64,000 nt of DNA from CAYXLI01 sp964464925 (GCA_964464925.1 CAYXLI010000003.1:1-64000), one strand, 5' to 3'. Positions 8,552-17,750 are shown, counted from the stretch's first letter. Notes: generated from the letters alone by a model not told the origin. Made by a program: numbers and translations.

Positions 8552-9706
8552 ATGAAGTGTTCCGCGTTCCTTGCAGCAGGAGTGCTGTGCGCGTCTGCGG
8601 CAGTCGCCGCCGATATCGGTGTCATCGAGGAGATTGTTGCCAAGGTGAATGGCGACATCATCACTCGCACCGAACTGGATAAGAGCCGTAAGCAGTTGGA
8701 GGCTGAACTCCGCCAGAAGGGGTTGAAGGGTCCCGAGTTGCAGAAGGAAATCTCGGACCGGGAAAAGCAGGCATTGGGAGAGCGGATTGATCAGCTTCTG
8801 CTTGTGCAGCGCGGCAAGGAACTCAGCGTGAACGTCGACTCCGAGGTTACGCGCTACATTGCCGACCTGCAGCGCCGGAGCGGTATCGGCGAACCCGAGA
8901 AGTTCCAGGCGTACGTGCGTGAGCAGAGCGGCCAGCCTTACGAGGATTATAAGAACGAAATACGCAACGGCTTTCTCACGCGCCGTGTGATCGGCCAGGA
9001 AGTGGGCAGCAAGATCAATGTCCCGGAAGCGCAGACTCGCAAGTATTACGACGAGCACAAGAGCGAGTTCATGCGGCAGGAAACGGTCTTCCTGCGGGAG
9101 CTGCTGATCTCGACCGAGAACAAAGACGAGAAGCAGATCCCTGCGCTTGAGAAGAAGGCGAAGGACATTGTGGCTCGCGCGCGCAAGGGCGAGAAGTTCG
9201 CGGACCTGATCCGCGATAATTCAGACGCACCCAGCAAACAGGAAGGCGGCGATCTCGGCGGGTTCAAGCGGGGCGAGTTGAACAAGCAGATTGAAGACGT
9301 GGTCTTCAAGAACGAGCGAGGCTACGTTACCGATCCGTTCCGCGTGCAGAACGGCTTCCTGATCCTCCGAATTGAGGAGCGCTTCAAGGCAGGCCAGGCG
9401 GAGTACGACGAAGTAAAGAATGAAATCATGGAGCGCCTCTACATGCCGCGTATGCAGCCGGCGGTGCGCGAGTATCTCACAAAGCTGCGGCAAGACGCAT
9501 TCCTTGAAATCAAGACACCGTATACGGACGCTTACGCCGCCCCGGGCAAGGACACGGCCTGGAAAGATCCAGCCCAACTGAAGCCGGAGACCGTGACCAA
9601 GGAAGAGGTTGCTACGAAAGGACGCCGGAAGCGGATCCTGTGGGCGATCCCGGTTCCGGGCACGTCTACCAGAAGCTCCAAGCCCGGCACCTCGAAGAGC
9701 AGGTAA
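8552..9706 (+). CDS. Periplasmic peptidyl-prolyl cis-trans isomerase / foldase (SurA-PrsA type)
   Basis: 384 residues. A signal peptide is evident (MKCSAFLAAGVLCASAAVA, cleavage before ADIG). Residues ~25-170 resemble the SurA N-terminal chaperone domain (VAKVNGDIITRTEL near its start). Residues ~170-285 form one parvulin rotamase domain (FLRELLIST, SDAPSKQEGGDLGGFKRGEL, NGFLILRI). It should help outer-membrane proteins fold in the periplasm, which suits a genome rich in TonB receptors. The ATG at 8552 is preferred over an upstream TTG because it begins a clean signal peptide and sits eight bases after a TACAAT box. The next gene starts nine bases after the stop. There is one rotamase domain, not two as in E. 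coli SurA. Confidence 0.88.
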   Translation: MKCSAFLAAGVLCASAAVAADIGVIEEIVAKVNGDIITRTELDKSRKQLEAELRQKGLKGPELQKEISDREKQALGERIDQLLLVQRGKELSVNVDSEVTRYIADLQRRSGIGEPEKFQAYVREQSGQPYEDYKNEIRNGFLTRRVIGQEVGSKINVPEAQTRKYYDEHKSEFMRQETVFLRELLISTENKDEKQIPALEKKAKDIVARARKGEKFADLIRDNSDAPSKQEGGDLGGFKRGELNKQIEDVVFKNERGYVTDPFRVQNGFLILRIEERFKAGQAEYDEVKNEIMERLYMPRMQPAVREYLTKLRQDAFLEIKTPYTDAYAAPGKDTAWKDPAQLKPETVTKEEVATKGRRKRILWAIPVPGTSTRSSKPGTSKSR

Positions 9707-9714
9707 ACTCACGA

Positions 9715-10863
9715 ATGAAATCACCGTATGTGAGTGAACTTCAGCCGAACCAAGTGATTACGGCGACGTTCCTCGTTCAACACAAGGACATCCGGCAAAA
9801 GAAGACCGGAGAGCCTTACCTCTCGCTCGTCCTGGGCGACCGTACAGGCGATATTGACGCCAAGATGTGGGACAACGTGGCGGAGGTGATGGACACCTTC
9901 GAGCGCGACGATTTTCTGAAGATCCGCGGGCTGCTGCAGGTATATCAGAACCGCCTGCAGCTCACAGTGCATCGCCTGCAGAAGCAGCCGGAACAGGACG
10001 TTGATGTTACGGATTACTTCCCTGCCTCGGCCCGCCAGCCGGATGAGATGTTCGCGGAGCTGACGACCATCATCGCGGGCATCCAGAATCCATATCTCAA
10101 TGCGTTACTTCGCGGCCTGATGGAGGATCCCGACATTTCGCGGCGCTACCGCATGGCGCCCGCCGCCAAGAGCATTCATCACGCGTATCTCGGCGGATTG
10201 ATCGAGCACGTCCTTTCCTTGTGCAGCCTCGCCCGCCTGGTGGGCGGGCATTACAGGGACGTGGACATGGACCTTCTGCTCACGGGCGTGATCCTGCACG
10301 ACATCGGCAAGATCTACGAACTCTCGTACGACCGCAGCTTTTCCTACACGAACGACGGTCAACTGCTTGGCCACATTATCATTGCGCTACGGCTGATCGA
10401 CGACAAAGCACGCGTGATTCCGGGCTTCCCCGTGAAGCTCCGCACGTTGTTGGAGCACATGATCATCAGCCATCACGGCGAACTGGAGTTCGGGTCGCCC
10501 AAGGTACCGGTGTTCCCCGAAGCGCTGCTTCTGCATCATCTCGACAATCTCGATTCCAAGTTCGAGACCATGCGCGCATTCCTCTCCAAGGACCGTTTCG
10601 TTGATGGCTGCTGGACGGGCTACAGCACGTCTCTGGAGCGTTCGGTACTGAAGAAGGACAAGTATCTGGGAGACGATATCTGCGAGGCGCCGCCAATGGT
10701 GGAGGCTGCTGCCGTTGCTGCCGCACCTTCGGCGGCCGTTCCAGAGCCCGCCCTAGCTGCTCCAACACCTGTCCCGGCTCCGCAGAGGTCCAGTTCTCCC
10801 GTTGCGCGCTCGATGTCGCTGTTTGGCGAAAAGCTCGCGGGCGCGCTCACGAAGGAGCCTTAA
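9715..10863 (+). CDS. YhaM-like 3'-5' exoribonuclease (OB-fold plus HD domain)
   Basis: 382 residues. An N-terminal OB-fold nucleic-acid-binding domain (~10-95, with LVLGDRTGDIDAKMWDN) is followed by an HD phosphohydrolase-type domain (~150-300). The metal-binding residues are seen in HHAYLGGLIEHV, VILHDIGK and ISHHGELEFGSP. This matches the YhaM/CBF1 family of 3'-5' exoribonucleases that degrade RNA and some DNA. The C-terminal ~60 residues are Ala/Pro-rich and low-complexity, beyond the family core. ATG 9715 is chosen because MKSPYVSELQPNQVI aligns with family starts and follows the foldase stop by eight bases. Its TAA overlaps the ATG of the BlaI-type gene by one base. Confidence 0.85.
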   Translation: MKSPYVSELQPNQVITATFLVQHKDIRQKKTGEPYLSLVLGDRTGDIDAKMWDNVAEVMDTFERDDFLKIRGLLQVYQNRLQLTVHRLQKQPEQDVDVTDYFPASARQPDEMFAELTTIIAGIQNPYLNALLRGLMEDPDISRRYRMAPAAKSIHHAYLGGLIEHVLSLCSLARLVGGHYRDVDMDLLLTGVILHDIGKIYELSYDRSFSYTNDGQLLGHIIIALRLIDDKARVIPGFPVKLRTLLEHMIISHHGELEFGSPKVPVFPEALLLHHLDNLDSKFETMRAFLSKDRFVDGCWTGYSTSLERSVLKKDKYLGDDICEAPPMVEAAAVAAAPSAAVPEPALAAPTPVPAPQRSSSPVARSMSLFGEKLAGALTKEP

Positions 10864-11237
10864 TGGCGCGCGAGATTCCTCCTCCGCTCGAACTCGAGTG
10901 CCTGCGAGCGCTCTGGACCATCGGCGAGGCCTCAGTGAAAGACGTGCGCGAAGTAGTGACACGCGACCGCGCGCTGGCGTATACGACGGTCATGACCGTA
11001 CTCGATCGCCTGGTCCGCAGGGGAGGCGTGGACCGGCGCAAGATCGGGCGGTCATTTGTCTATCGGCCGCTCATCAGCCGCGAGGCCTTGCAGAAACTCG
11101 CTGTCCAGCAATTGCTCGATTCTTTCTTCGAAGGGTCCGAGGCGGCTCTGCTGGAATATCTCGGCGCACCGAACGTCCCCGCAAAAGCCAGTGCTGCTAT
11201 TGCGGGCGACCCGCACTTGGACGCCTCTCTCCTGTAA
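10863..11237 (+). CDS. BlaI/MecI/CopY-family transcriptional repressor (orphan)
   Basis: 124 residues, the family's normal length. A winged helix-turn-helix occupies residues ~5-75 (LELECLRALWTIGEASVKDVR.., AYTTVMTVLDRL, GRSFVYRPL), followed by a dimerisation helix (~80-105). BlaI and MecI repress beta-lactamase-type operons until a BlaR/MecR membrane peptidase cleaves them. No M56-type BlaR gene is present nearby, so the inducing protease, if any, lies elsewhere. The start codon overlaps the stop of the exoribonuclease gene (TAATG), indicating translational coupling. The target is unknown, and no TACA-N-TGTA operator is obvious next to it. Confidence 0.85.
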   Translation: MAREIPPPLELECLRALWTIGEASVKDVREVVTRDRALAYTTVMTVLDRLVRRGGVDRRKIGRSFVYRPLISREALQKLAVQQLLDSFFEGSEAALLEYLGAPNVPAKASAAIAGDPHLDASLL

Positions 11238-11310
11238 GCGCACTTTCCGCCGTGGACAGCGCCGGGGTTACCGGTAAGATCAGTAAGAAGGCTCTCGCGC
11301 CACCGAAGAA

Positions 11311-12753
11311 ATGAAGAAATCCCTCGCCGGCTGTTTGCTCACATTCGCACTGTTGCAAGGTGCGGAGTCTGTCAAGGAGCAGTACAGCCGCGCGGTCTTC
11401 GCTGTGAATGCCGGACGCCTCGCGGAGGCCAGGCAGGTGCTCGACGCCCTGCTCGCTTCCGATCCGTCCTATTTCCGCGCGTACGATCTGCTCTGGGACG
11501 TGCTCACCAAGTCCGGGCAGCCCATCCTCGAGGAGAGCATACAGAAGCTGCGGGCTGTCCCGGCCGACCGGCGCACGGAGGAATACTACGCTGCACTCAT
11601 CAAAGCTCTGGATTTGTTGAAAAGGCCCGAGGATGCTTCCGCCGCACGAGCGGAACTGATTCAGCGCTTCCCGGCCGGACAAGCCGCACAGAATGATCTT
11701 CTCTCGCGTGCGCGCAAGGAGACCGACCCGGCGAAATCGGTAGCGCTCTACACGCGGTACCTCTCGGAGTTCGCGTCCAACACGACAGCTTCTCAAATCG
11801 CTGCGCGGGAGCGCCTGGCCCGAATGGCCGCCGCACCCGATTCCTTCCCTCTTGAAGCGCTGATGAACGGGCTCGATGAACTCGACACACTCAGCCAACG
11901 CGCCGCCAGCTCCGCGAACAATCCCTACGCCTACGTTTTCGAACTACGGCGCACCGCGGCGATGCTGGCGGAGAAACAGCCGAGAATCTCGCTCGATGCA
12001 ACGCGGCGGGCCCTCCGCTACATCGACGAGCACTGGCTTTCCACGAACGAGTTTGACGACTCCGCACGTTATCCGCTGCTGGTAGTGGAGCTTCGAGCCT
12101 ATATGCAACTCGAAGACGCTCCGAAGGCCGAGCGGCTCGCCGTCACGCTGCTTCAGAACACGGCGGCCATCTCAGCGGAGGAAGAAGCGACGGTTCGCAC
12201 CATTTACGCGACCCTCCTCGACCGCAGCGGAGCAAAACTCCAGGCAACTGCGCAACGTGTCCTCGCCAAGCCCGATCAAATCAACTCGCGGCGGTTGAGC
12301 ATGGCGAAACAGTCGCTCGCGTTAGAGGCGATGTTTGTCCCCGCGCCCAAATTCCATTTAGTGAGCCTGCTGGGCGATCCGGTTTCTCTCGAGGATTTTC
12401 GTGGAAAGCCGGTAGTCCTCGCGTTCTGGGCTAGCTGGTGCAAACCCTGCACGGAAGAACTTCCCGCATTGCAGCGCATTAGCAGGCAATGGCAGCAAGT
12501 TGCATTCGTCACGATCTCTCTTGATGAAAAGAAGGCGAGCGCTGAATCCTTTCTCCGCGCCCACAATATTACGCTGCCGGTTCTGATGGCTGACGCTTCG
12601 GCGCAAGATGCCTATGAAGCTGACAGCCTGCCGAAGCTTTACGTGATCGATTCCGCCGGCATGCTGCGCTTTCGACGCGCCGGACAGAACTCCATCAGCG
12701 AACTCGAACAGCAACTCGCCTGGATGTTAGAGCTGGTTTCCAAAAACAATTAG
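11311..12753 (+). CDS. Secreted TPR-like protein with C-terminal TlpA/thioredoxin domain
   Basis: 480 residues. It has a short signal peptide (MKKSLAGCLLTFALLQGAES). Residues ~20-340 form a helical repeat region with TPR character (AGRLAEARQVLDALLASDPSYFRA..). Residues ~350-478 form a TlpA/AhpC-type thioredoxin fold with the redox motif FWASWCKPC (Cys377 and Cys380) and a cis-Pro in SLPKLYVI. It probably reduces or exchanges disulfides in the periplasm, with the repeats as a partner-binding scaffold. It starts 73 bases after the BlaI-type gene. No clear ribosome site is visible. The stop codon merges with a strong bidirectional terminator. Confidence 0.85.
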   Translation: MKKSLAGCLLTFALLQGAESVKEQYSRAVFAVNAGRLAEARQVLDALLASDPSYFRAYDLLWDVLTKSGQPILEESIQKLRAVPADRRTEEYYAALIKALDLLKRPEDASAARAELIQRFPAGQAAQNDLLSRARKETDPAKSVALYTRYLSEFASNTTASQIAARERLARMAAAPDSFPLEALMNGLDELDTLSQRAASSANNPYAYVFELRRTAAMLAEKQPRISLDATRRALRYIDEHWLSTNEFDDSARYPLLVVELRAYMQLEDAPKAERLAVTLLQNTAAISAEEEATVRTIYATLLDRSGAKLQATAQRVLAKPDQINSRRLSMAKQSLALEAMFVPAPKFHLVSLLGDPVSLEDFRGKPVVLAFWASWCKPCTEELPALQRISRQWQQVAFVTISLDEKKASAESFLRAHNITLPVLMADASAQDAYEADSLPKLYVIDSAGMLRFRRAGQNSISELEQQLAWMLELVSKNN

Positions 12754-12782
12754 GCCCGCAGCGTTTCGGCTGCGGGCCTTTT
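12752..12782. terminator. Bidirectional intrinsic terminator
   Basis: GGCCCGCAGC (12753-12762), loop GTTTCG and GCTGCGGGCC (12769-12778) form a perfect 10-bp GC-rich stem followed by TTTT. It closes the thioredoxin gene on the plus strand and the convergent TonB receptor gene on the minus strand. Confidence 0.9.
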
Positions 12783-12808
12783 CAAGAGAGAGACAGCTGT
12801 GACGCTTG

Positions 12809-15800
12809 TTAGAAGTTCAATCGCAGCGAGAACTGAATCTGGCGGTTCGTACCGAGACCAACCTGGTTGGAGACCGTCGAGTTGATCTGGCCGAAGGTAC
12901 CGCCCGCAGCCGCCTGGCTGAACGCCTGACCCGGCTGCAATTGGTTTGAGCCGGTTCCCAGCGCGTTGGTCAAACGGACGATGCCGCCGCCAGGAGCCTG
13001 GAAGATGGCATGGTTCAGCAGGTTGTAGATCTCAGACCGGAATTCCAGGTTGATCTTCTCGGTCATGTAGAATCGCTTGCTCAATGTCAAGTCGAGCTGG
13101 GCAATTCCGGGACCATGCAGTGCGTCGCGTCCGAGGTTGCCAAACGTACCGGGAGCCGGAATCGCGAAGGCGGCCGGGTTGACCCAATCGGTCGGGTTAT
13201 TGGTGTGGAGGTACGGGTCAACTCCCGCGACCACGTCCGGACGACGGATATTGCGGCTGGCGCCGCCGCCGGGGACGTTGACCACCGGAGTCGTGAAGAA
13301 GCCGCCCGCCGGGTTGGCAATCGGGCTGTTTACAAACGTGCCGTTGCGGCTGTCGCGGTAGACGATGTCGGGCCGCGTGATCAGAACTTCGACCGGGGTG
13401 CCGGTGCGCGCATTCATGATGCCGCCCAATTCCCAGCCGCCGGCAAGCGCATTGCCGAAGGCGTTCATGTTCGTCAGGTACTTCCGGCCCTTGCCGAAGG
13501 GAAGTTCGTACAGTGCGCTCGCGTTGAAGCTCTGGCGCACGTCGAAGGTGTTGTTGCCGTAATCGGCAGCGAAGCTATAGTTGTTCGCCGCGGTGCGGGC
13601 CTCGTTGGCGCCCCCCGTGTTGCCGATGTCATGCGCCCAGGTATACTGTGCGCCGAGCGTCAGCCCCTTGGAGAAGCGGCGGTTCAACGCGGTCTGCAAC
13701 GCATTATAGTGCGAGGTGCCGCCACTGGTCTTGTAGTCGACTTCCGCGAACCGGTTGCCGAATTCGCGGCTTACGACCGCGTTTCCGTTCGCCGGATTCA
13801 TCGATACGCCGATGATCTTGTTCGTGATGCTACGGAGGAACAGGTTGCGTCCCTGGCTACCCACGTATGCCACGGTCAGTACTGCGCTGCCGGGCAACTG
13901 CTGCTGTACGGACGCCGTGTACGAATAGATCTTCTCCGGAATTTGATAGCCCGGAGCATAGGCACGCGGCTGGTAACCGAGGCTCGGATCGTTGATATCG
14001 TATGCGGCAACCAGAGCCGGAACGTTCAGCGGGTAAGCCAGGAGCGAACCGGACGTGATTGTACGGCTCAAACGGTCGTTCGCCGAAGGCTGCAACTGGT
14101 CTTCCGTCTGACCGGGTCCGTAGAAGATACCGCCTCCAATGCGGAGCACCGTCCGGCCATTGAACCGTTCCGGAGACCAGCTCAGGCCAAGGCGCGGAGA
14201 GAAGTTCAGCTTCGAGCTGTTGTACCAGTCTTTCGACGTGCCAGGCAGGATGGTGCCGAGGTTCATGTCGAAGAACACATTCTTGTTGTTCACGTCATGC
14301 AGGACGCTGTAGTACTCGTAACGCAGACCATAGTTGAGCGTGAGGTTCGGACGGATACGCCATTCATCCTGCGCATAACCGATGTAGTAGTTCTGGCGCA
14401 GATGAGCGTTCGTAGTCAGGCCCGTGAACGGGCTCTTGGCGCTCAAGTCGCCAAGGAACTGAATCTGCGACGGCTGGTTGTTCAGGAACGAGTTGACGTT
14501 GCTGAAGGTGTAAGTCGTACCGCCCTGCTGGTCGTTGTAAATCGTGATCGGGCGAACTTCCACGCCGAATTTCAGCGAATGGCTTTGATGCACGATAGAG
14601 AGGGAGTCAATAAAGGACAGTGAGTACGGCGTGTAAGGAGCGCCTCGTCCGTTGAAGGAACTGCTCAAGCGGATGAGTCCGGTGGGAGTTGCAATACCCG
14701 CAGAACCGGCCTGGCCCGCAATACCCGCGAGAGATACGCTACCCGAAAGGTTGATGGTCGCGCCGTTCAGGTCCGCATCGGGCGAAGGCCCCGGGACGCC
14801 GTTCACGCGTGTCTTTGCACCGTTGAATCCGAACTTCGTTTCGTTGATCACCGTCGGCGTCAACACCTGGTTCAAGGACAATACTCCGTTTTGCGGATTG
14901 ATGCTCTGCACGAATTGGCTGAGGGTGCTGTTCTGCGTCTGTGAGCCCCAACCCTGATCACGGAAGTAGCGTGCGCTCAGGCGGAAGCGTTCGTTGAAGT
15001 TGTAATCGAAACGGAGGCTACCGTAGTACTCGTCCACCTTGTTTGGACCATCTACTGTGACGAGATCGAAGTCAGGATTCGCTGTGCGCACCTGGCCAAC
15101 CGGAAACGCATTCAACAGCGGGCGTACGGCCGTCACAGCGCGAGCGCGAGCCGCAGCACTCAGCGTGGTTTCCACGATTGGAGAGCTGGTCCGCTGGCGC
15201 AGCGCTTCCAGGCTGGCGAAGAAGAAAAACTTGTCCTTCTGGATCGGGCCACCGAGGGATCCGCCATACTGGTTCAGGCGAAGCACCGAAGGATTCTGTG
15301 CATCAAAAAAATTGCGCGCGTCGAGCGCGTCGTTTCGGAAATATTCAAAAAGACCGCCGTGGAAGGCGTTCGAACCGGACTTGGTGACAACACTGATCTG
15401 TCCGCCTGTACCCGTGCCGAACTCGGCGGCGTAGTTGTTGGACTCGACCCGGAATTCCTGGACATTTTCAAGGCTGGACATCAGGCGGAACTGAGAGGTA
15501 GTCTCACCGTTCAGGTTCCCCGGATTTGTATCGACGATCGCCGAGTTTTCGACGCCATCGAAACGGATCGCGTTCTGCTCATTTGAGCGGCCGCTGAAGC
15601 GGATGTCGTCAAAGCTGCCCCCGCCGTAATTCACCGCACCGGGCGTCAGCAGATAAAGCTGAGAGACCTGGCGGCCATTCAGCGGCAACTCAGCAACTTC
15701 GCGCTCGCTGACGTTCACGCCGATTCGCGCCGAACTCGTATCTATAGCAGCAAGTTCGCCGCCGGATACCGTCACTTCCTGAGCCACACCTTGAGGCTGC

Positions 15801-16123
15801 AGGATCAAATTCAATGTTCTCTCCTGGCCAACGCTGAGGGCGATACCGCTATTCTGCGTGGGTCCAAGATTTCCCGTTTTGGCGGAGACTGTGTAACTCG
15901 CTGGCCGCAGGTTCGTCAAGATGTAAAAACCAAGATCGTTCGCGGTCGCGGAGCGCTCTTCACCTGTTCGCTCGTTCTTGGCTGTTACGGTTGCACCGGG
16001 CAATACGGCACCGGTCGCGTCGGTCACTGATCCGACCAGCCTCGCGCTATCCGTTTGCGCAAGCGCCGTCGTCAGATATATGGAACTTGCAAGCAAGATC
16101 CCTAGAAGTCGTTTAACTGGCAT
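12809..16123 (-). CDS. Oar-like TonB-dependent outer-membrane receptor (first copy)
   Basis: About 1104 residues. The order is signal peptide (MPVKRLLGILLASSIYLTTALA), carboxypeptidase-regulatory-like beta-sandwich (~25-110, GSVTDATGAVLPGATVTA), plug domain (~125-250, LPLNGRQVSQLYLLTPGAV, SNNYAAEFGTGTGGQISVVTKSG) and a long beta-barrel ending in an aromatic-rich terminus (QIQFSLRLNF). Such proteins import large ligands, typically glycans or siderophores, using TonB energy. The Acidobacteria expansion is thought to serve polysaccharide uptake. The ATG at 16123 has an AAAAGAAG ribosome site, whereas an in-frame ATG at 16147 lacks one. No SusD partner is present. The substrate is unknown. Confidence 0.9.
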   Translation of the reverse strand: MPVKRLLGILLASSIYLTTALAQTDSARLVGSVTDATGAVLPGATVTAKNERTGEERSATANDLGFYILTNLRPASYTVSAKTGNLGPTQNSGIALSVGQERTLNLILQPQGVAQEVTVSGGELAAIDTSSARIGVNVSEREVAELPLNGRQVSQLYLLTPGAVNYGGGSFDDIRFSGRSNEQNAIRFDGVENSAIVDTNPGNLNGETTSQFRLMSSLENVQEFRVESNNYAAEFGTGTGGQISVVTKSGSNAFHGGLFEYFRNDALDARNFFDAQNPSVLRLNQYGGSLGGPIQKDKFFFFASLEALRQRTSSPIVETTLSAAARARAVTAVRPLLNAFPVGQVRTANPDFDLVTVDGPNKVDEYYGSLRFDYNFNERFRLSARYFRDQGWGSQTQNSTLSQFVQSINPQNGVLSLNQVLTPTVINETKFGFNGAKTRVNGVPGPSPDADLNGATINLSGSVSLAGIAGQAGSAGIATPTGLIRLSSSFNGRGAPYTPYSLSFIDSLSIVHQSHSLKFGVEVRPITIYNDQQGGTTYTFSNVNSFLNNQPSQIQFLGDLSAKSPFTGLTTNAHLRQNYYIGYAQDEWRIRPNLTLNYGLRYEYYSVLHDVNNKNVFFDMNLGTILPGTSKDWYNSSKLNFSPRLGLSWSPERFNGRTVLRIGGGIFYGPGQTEDQLQPSANDRLSRTITSGSLLAYPLNVPALVAAYDINDPSLGYQPRAYAPGYQIPEKIYSYTASVQQQLPGSAVLTVAYVGSQGRNLFLRSITNKIIGVSMNPANGNAVVSREFGNRFAEVDYKTSGGTSHYNALQTALNRRFSKGLTLGAQYTWAHDIGNTGGANEARTAANNYSFAADYGNNTFDVRQSFNASALYELPFGKGRKYLTNMNAFGNALAGGWELGGIMNARTGTPVEVLITRPDIVYRDSRNGTFVNSPIANPAGGFFTTPVVNVPGGGASRNIRRPDVVAGVDPYLHTNNPTDWVNPAAFAIPAPGTFGNLGRDALHGPGIAQLDLTLSKRFYMTEKINLEFRSEIYNLLNHAIFQAPGGGIVRLTNALGTGSNQLQPGQAFSQAAAGGTFGQINSTVSNQVGLGTNRQIQFSLRLNF

Positions 16124-16188
16124 GCTTCTTTTGGTATAAATGGGCATCCATTACAGATGGATAACAGAACGATGAAAAGGCCGCGAAC

Positions 16189-16228
16189 TACCGTAAAACG
16201 GTACTTTTTACCAGCTAGAATTACGGTA
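16189..16228. promoter_or_regulatory. Clustered ACGGTA half-sites in the TonB receptor / kinase divergent region
   Basis: TACCGT-AAA-ACGGTA (16189-16203) is a perfect inverted repeat with 6-bp arms. A further TTACGGTA lies at 16221-16228. These three half-sites sit in the 117-bp divergent region between the TonB receptor and the histidine kinase and may be an operator for either gene. The last half-site touches the putative -10 (TAGGCT, 16227-16232) of the kinase. Confidence 0.45.
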
Positions 16229-16240
16229 GGCTAATCACTC

Positions 16241-17713
16241 GTGACAACTCGCATCTTCATCAAACTGATTCTTGGGGTGGTCCTCGTACTCATCGTGGCC
16301 ATGTCTATCGTGGACTATCTGGCCAAGCATGTAGCCGAAACCACTTACATCACCACGCTTACCCGCGAGTTGGTTGAGAAAGCCAGAATGCTGGAGACCG
16401 CGAAACCCACGTTCTCAGAACTTCCGCAGAATGAGATCCAAGACATAGCGCACGCCGCGGGAACGCGGATCACGATGATCGATCACCAGGGGCAGGTGTT
16501 GGCTGAATCCGACGCGAATCGGGCGCAGATGGAAAATCATGCCGGAAGGCCTGAAATGAAGGCCGCTCTGAACGGTCAGATCGGATCCGACACACGCACC
16601 AGCTCCACCATAGGGGTGCGAATGCTGTATGTAGCAGTGCCGTTTCAGAATGGGGCGCTGCGCCTGGCGGTCCCACTCAGGGACATTGATGCCCAGGTCA
16701 ATTCCATCCGCGGGCAACTATTGACGTCCGTCATTGTCGCCTTCCTTCCTACGATTCTGATCGCCGCCTTTTTCGCGCGATACGTCTCCTCCAAGCTCGC
16801 GCAAATCATTCAATACGCAGGCAAACTGGCGCGCGGCGACTTCCACGCACGCCTCAAGATCTCCACCCGCGACGAACTGGGTCTGTTGAGCGAACAGCTG
16901 AACGAAACCGGCGAGAAGCTGCAGAAAATGTTCGAGGAGTTGCAGCGCGAACACGAGCAACTGGAAAAACTGGAGCGCATCCGAAAGGACTTCGTCATCA
17001 ATGTTTCCCATGAGCTGCGGACGCCATTGGCATCCATCCAGGGCTATACGGAAACGCTGCTGGATGGCGCCATCCATGACCCCGACAACAACCTCCGCTT
17101 CCTCTCCATCATTCGCGCCAACGCGGAACGACTCGGCCGCCTCACTGGTGACCTGATGACCCTTTCCCGGCTGGAACTGAAAACCACCAAATTTCAGTTC
17201 GCGTCTTACTTTGCCAACGCACTCATCGAGGATTGCGTCGAGAGCATCCTGCCGATGGCCGAGAAGAAGCACATCTCGATCACGATGGAACCCGCACCCG
17301 AGCGCACCGAGGTCTTCTGCGATTCCGAAGCCGTCCACCAGATCATTACGAACCTGCTCGATAACGCGCTCAAATACACTCCCGAACACGGCTCCATCCT
17401 GGTTGGCGGCGCCGCCAAACCCGGCGGGGAATGGGTCGAGTTCTTTATCCAGGACACCGGCATCGGCATCCCGGAGGAAGACCTGCCCCGCCTGTTCGAG
17501 CGCTTCTATCGCGTTGACAAGGCAAGGTCCCGTGAACTGGGCGGTACTGGTCTCGGCCTCGCCATCGTGAAACATCTGGTGCGGGCGCAAGGCGGCGCGG
17601 TCGGGGTCACCAGCAAAGTGAATCAAGGATCTCGATTCTATTTCACTCTGCCGGTACACGACCTCGGTTTGATGGAACAGAGCGAGGTTCAAGCTGAATT
17701 AACGAGTTTGTAA
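16241..17713 (+). CDS. PhoR-type membrane sensor histidine kinase
   Basis: 490 residues. TM1 (~8-28) and TM2 (~160-182) flank a periplasmic sensor domain of about 130 residues. A HAMP linker follows (~183-235) and then HisKA with the phosphoacceptor His257 in NVSHELRTPLAS. The HATPase_c has N, G1 and G2 boxes (IITNLLDNALKY, DTGIGIPEEDL, GGTGLGLAIVKHL). It phosphorylates the PhoB-like regulator encoded 37 bases downstream. The start is GTG, with no Shine-Dalgarno. TAGGCT ends eight bases upstream, so the message may be leaderless. Similarity to PhoR suggests phosphate or envelope sensing, but no pst or phoU gene is adjacent, so the signal is open. Confidence 0.9.
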   Translation: MTTRIFIKLILGVVLVLIVAMSIVDYLAKHVAETTYITTLTRELVEKARMLETAKPTFSELPQNEIQDIAHAAGTRITMIDHQGQVLAESDANRAQMENHAGRPEMKAALNGQIGSDTRTSSTIGVRMLYVAVPFQNGALRLAVPLRDIDAQVNSIRGQLLTSVIVAFLPTILIAAFFARYVSSKLAQIIQYAGKLARGDFHARLKISTRDELGLLSEQLNETGEKLQKMFEELQREHEQLEKLERIRKDFVINVSHELRTPLASIQGYTETLLDGAIHDPDNNLRFLSIIRANAERLGRLTGDLMTLSRLELKTTKFQFASYFANALIEDCVESILPMAEKKHISITMEPAPERTEVFCDSEAVHQIITNLLDNALKYTPEHGSILVGGAAKPGGEWVEFFIQDTGIGIPEEDLPRLFERFYRVDKARSRELGGTGLGLAIVKHLVRAQGGAVGVTSKVNQGSRFYFTLPVHDLGLMEQSEVQAELTSL

Positions 17714-17724
17714 TATATTTGTAA
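17707..17724 (+). promoter_or_regulatory. PhoB-box-like direct repeat before the response regulator gene
   Basis: TTTGTAA-TATA-TTTGTAA gives two identical 7-mers at 11-bp spacing, the architecture of OmpR/PhoB-family binding sites. It overlaps the kinase stop codon and lies 27 bases upstream of the regulator ATG. It may allow autoregulation of the regulator. Confidence 0.5.
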
Positions 17725-17750
17725 CTGATGGCCGCTAAGGTCGTAACAGA

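Noticed and set aside
11268..11277. The palindrome TTACCGGTAA as a BlaI-type operator
   Set aside because: It lacks the TACA-N-TGTA form of BlaI/MecI sites, and a 10-bp palindrome is expected by chance in a window of this size.
13010..14623. A 537-residue plus-strand frame inside the first TonB receptor
   Set aside because: Antisense shadow with low-complexity Arg/Val/Ala composition and no family motif.
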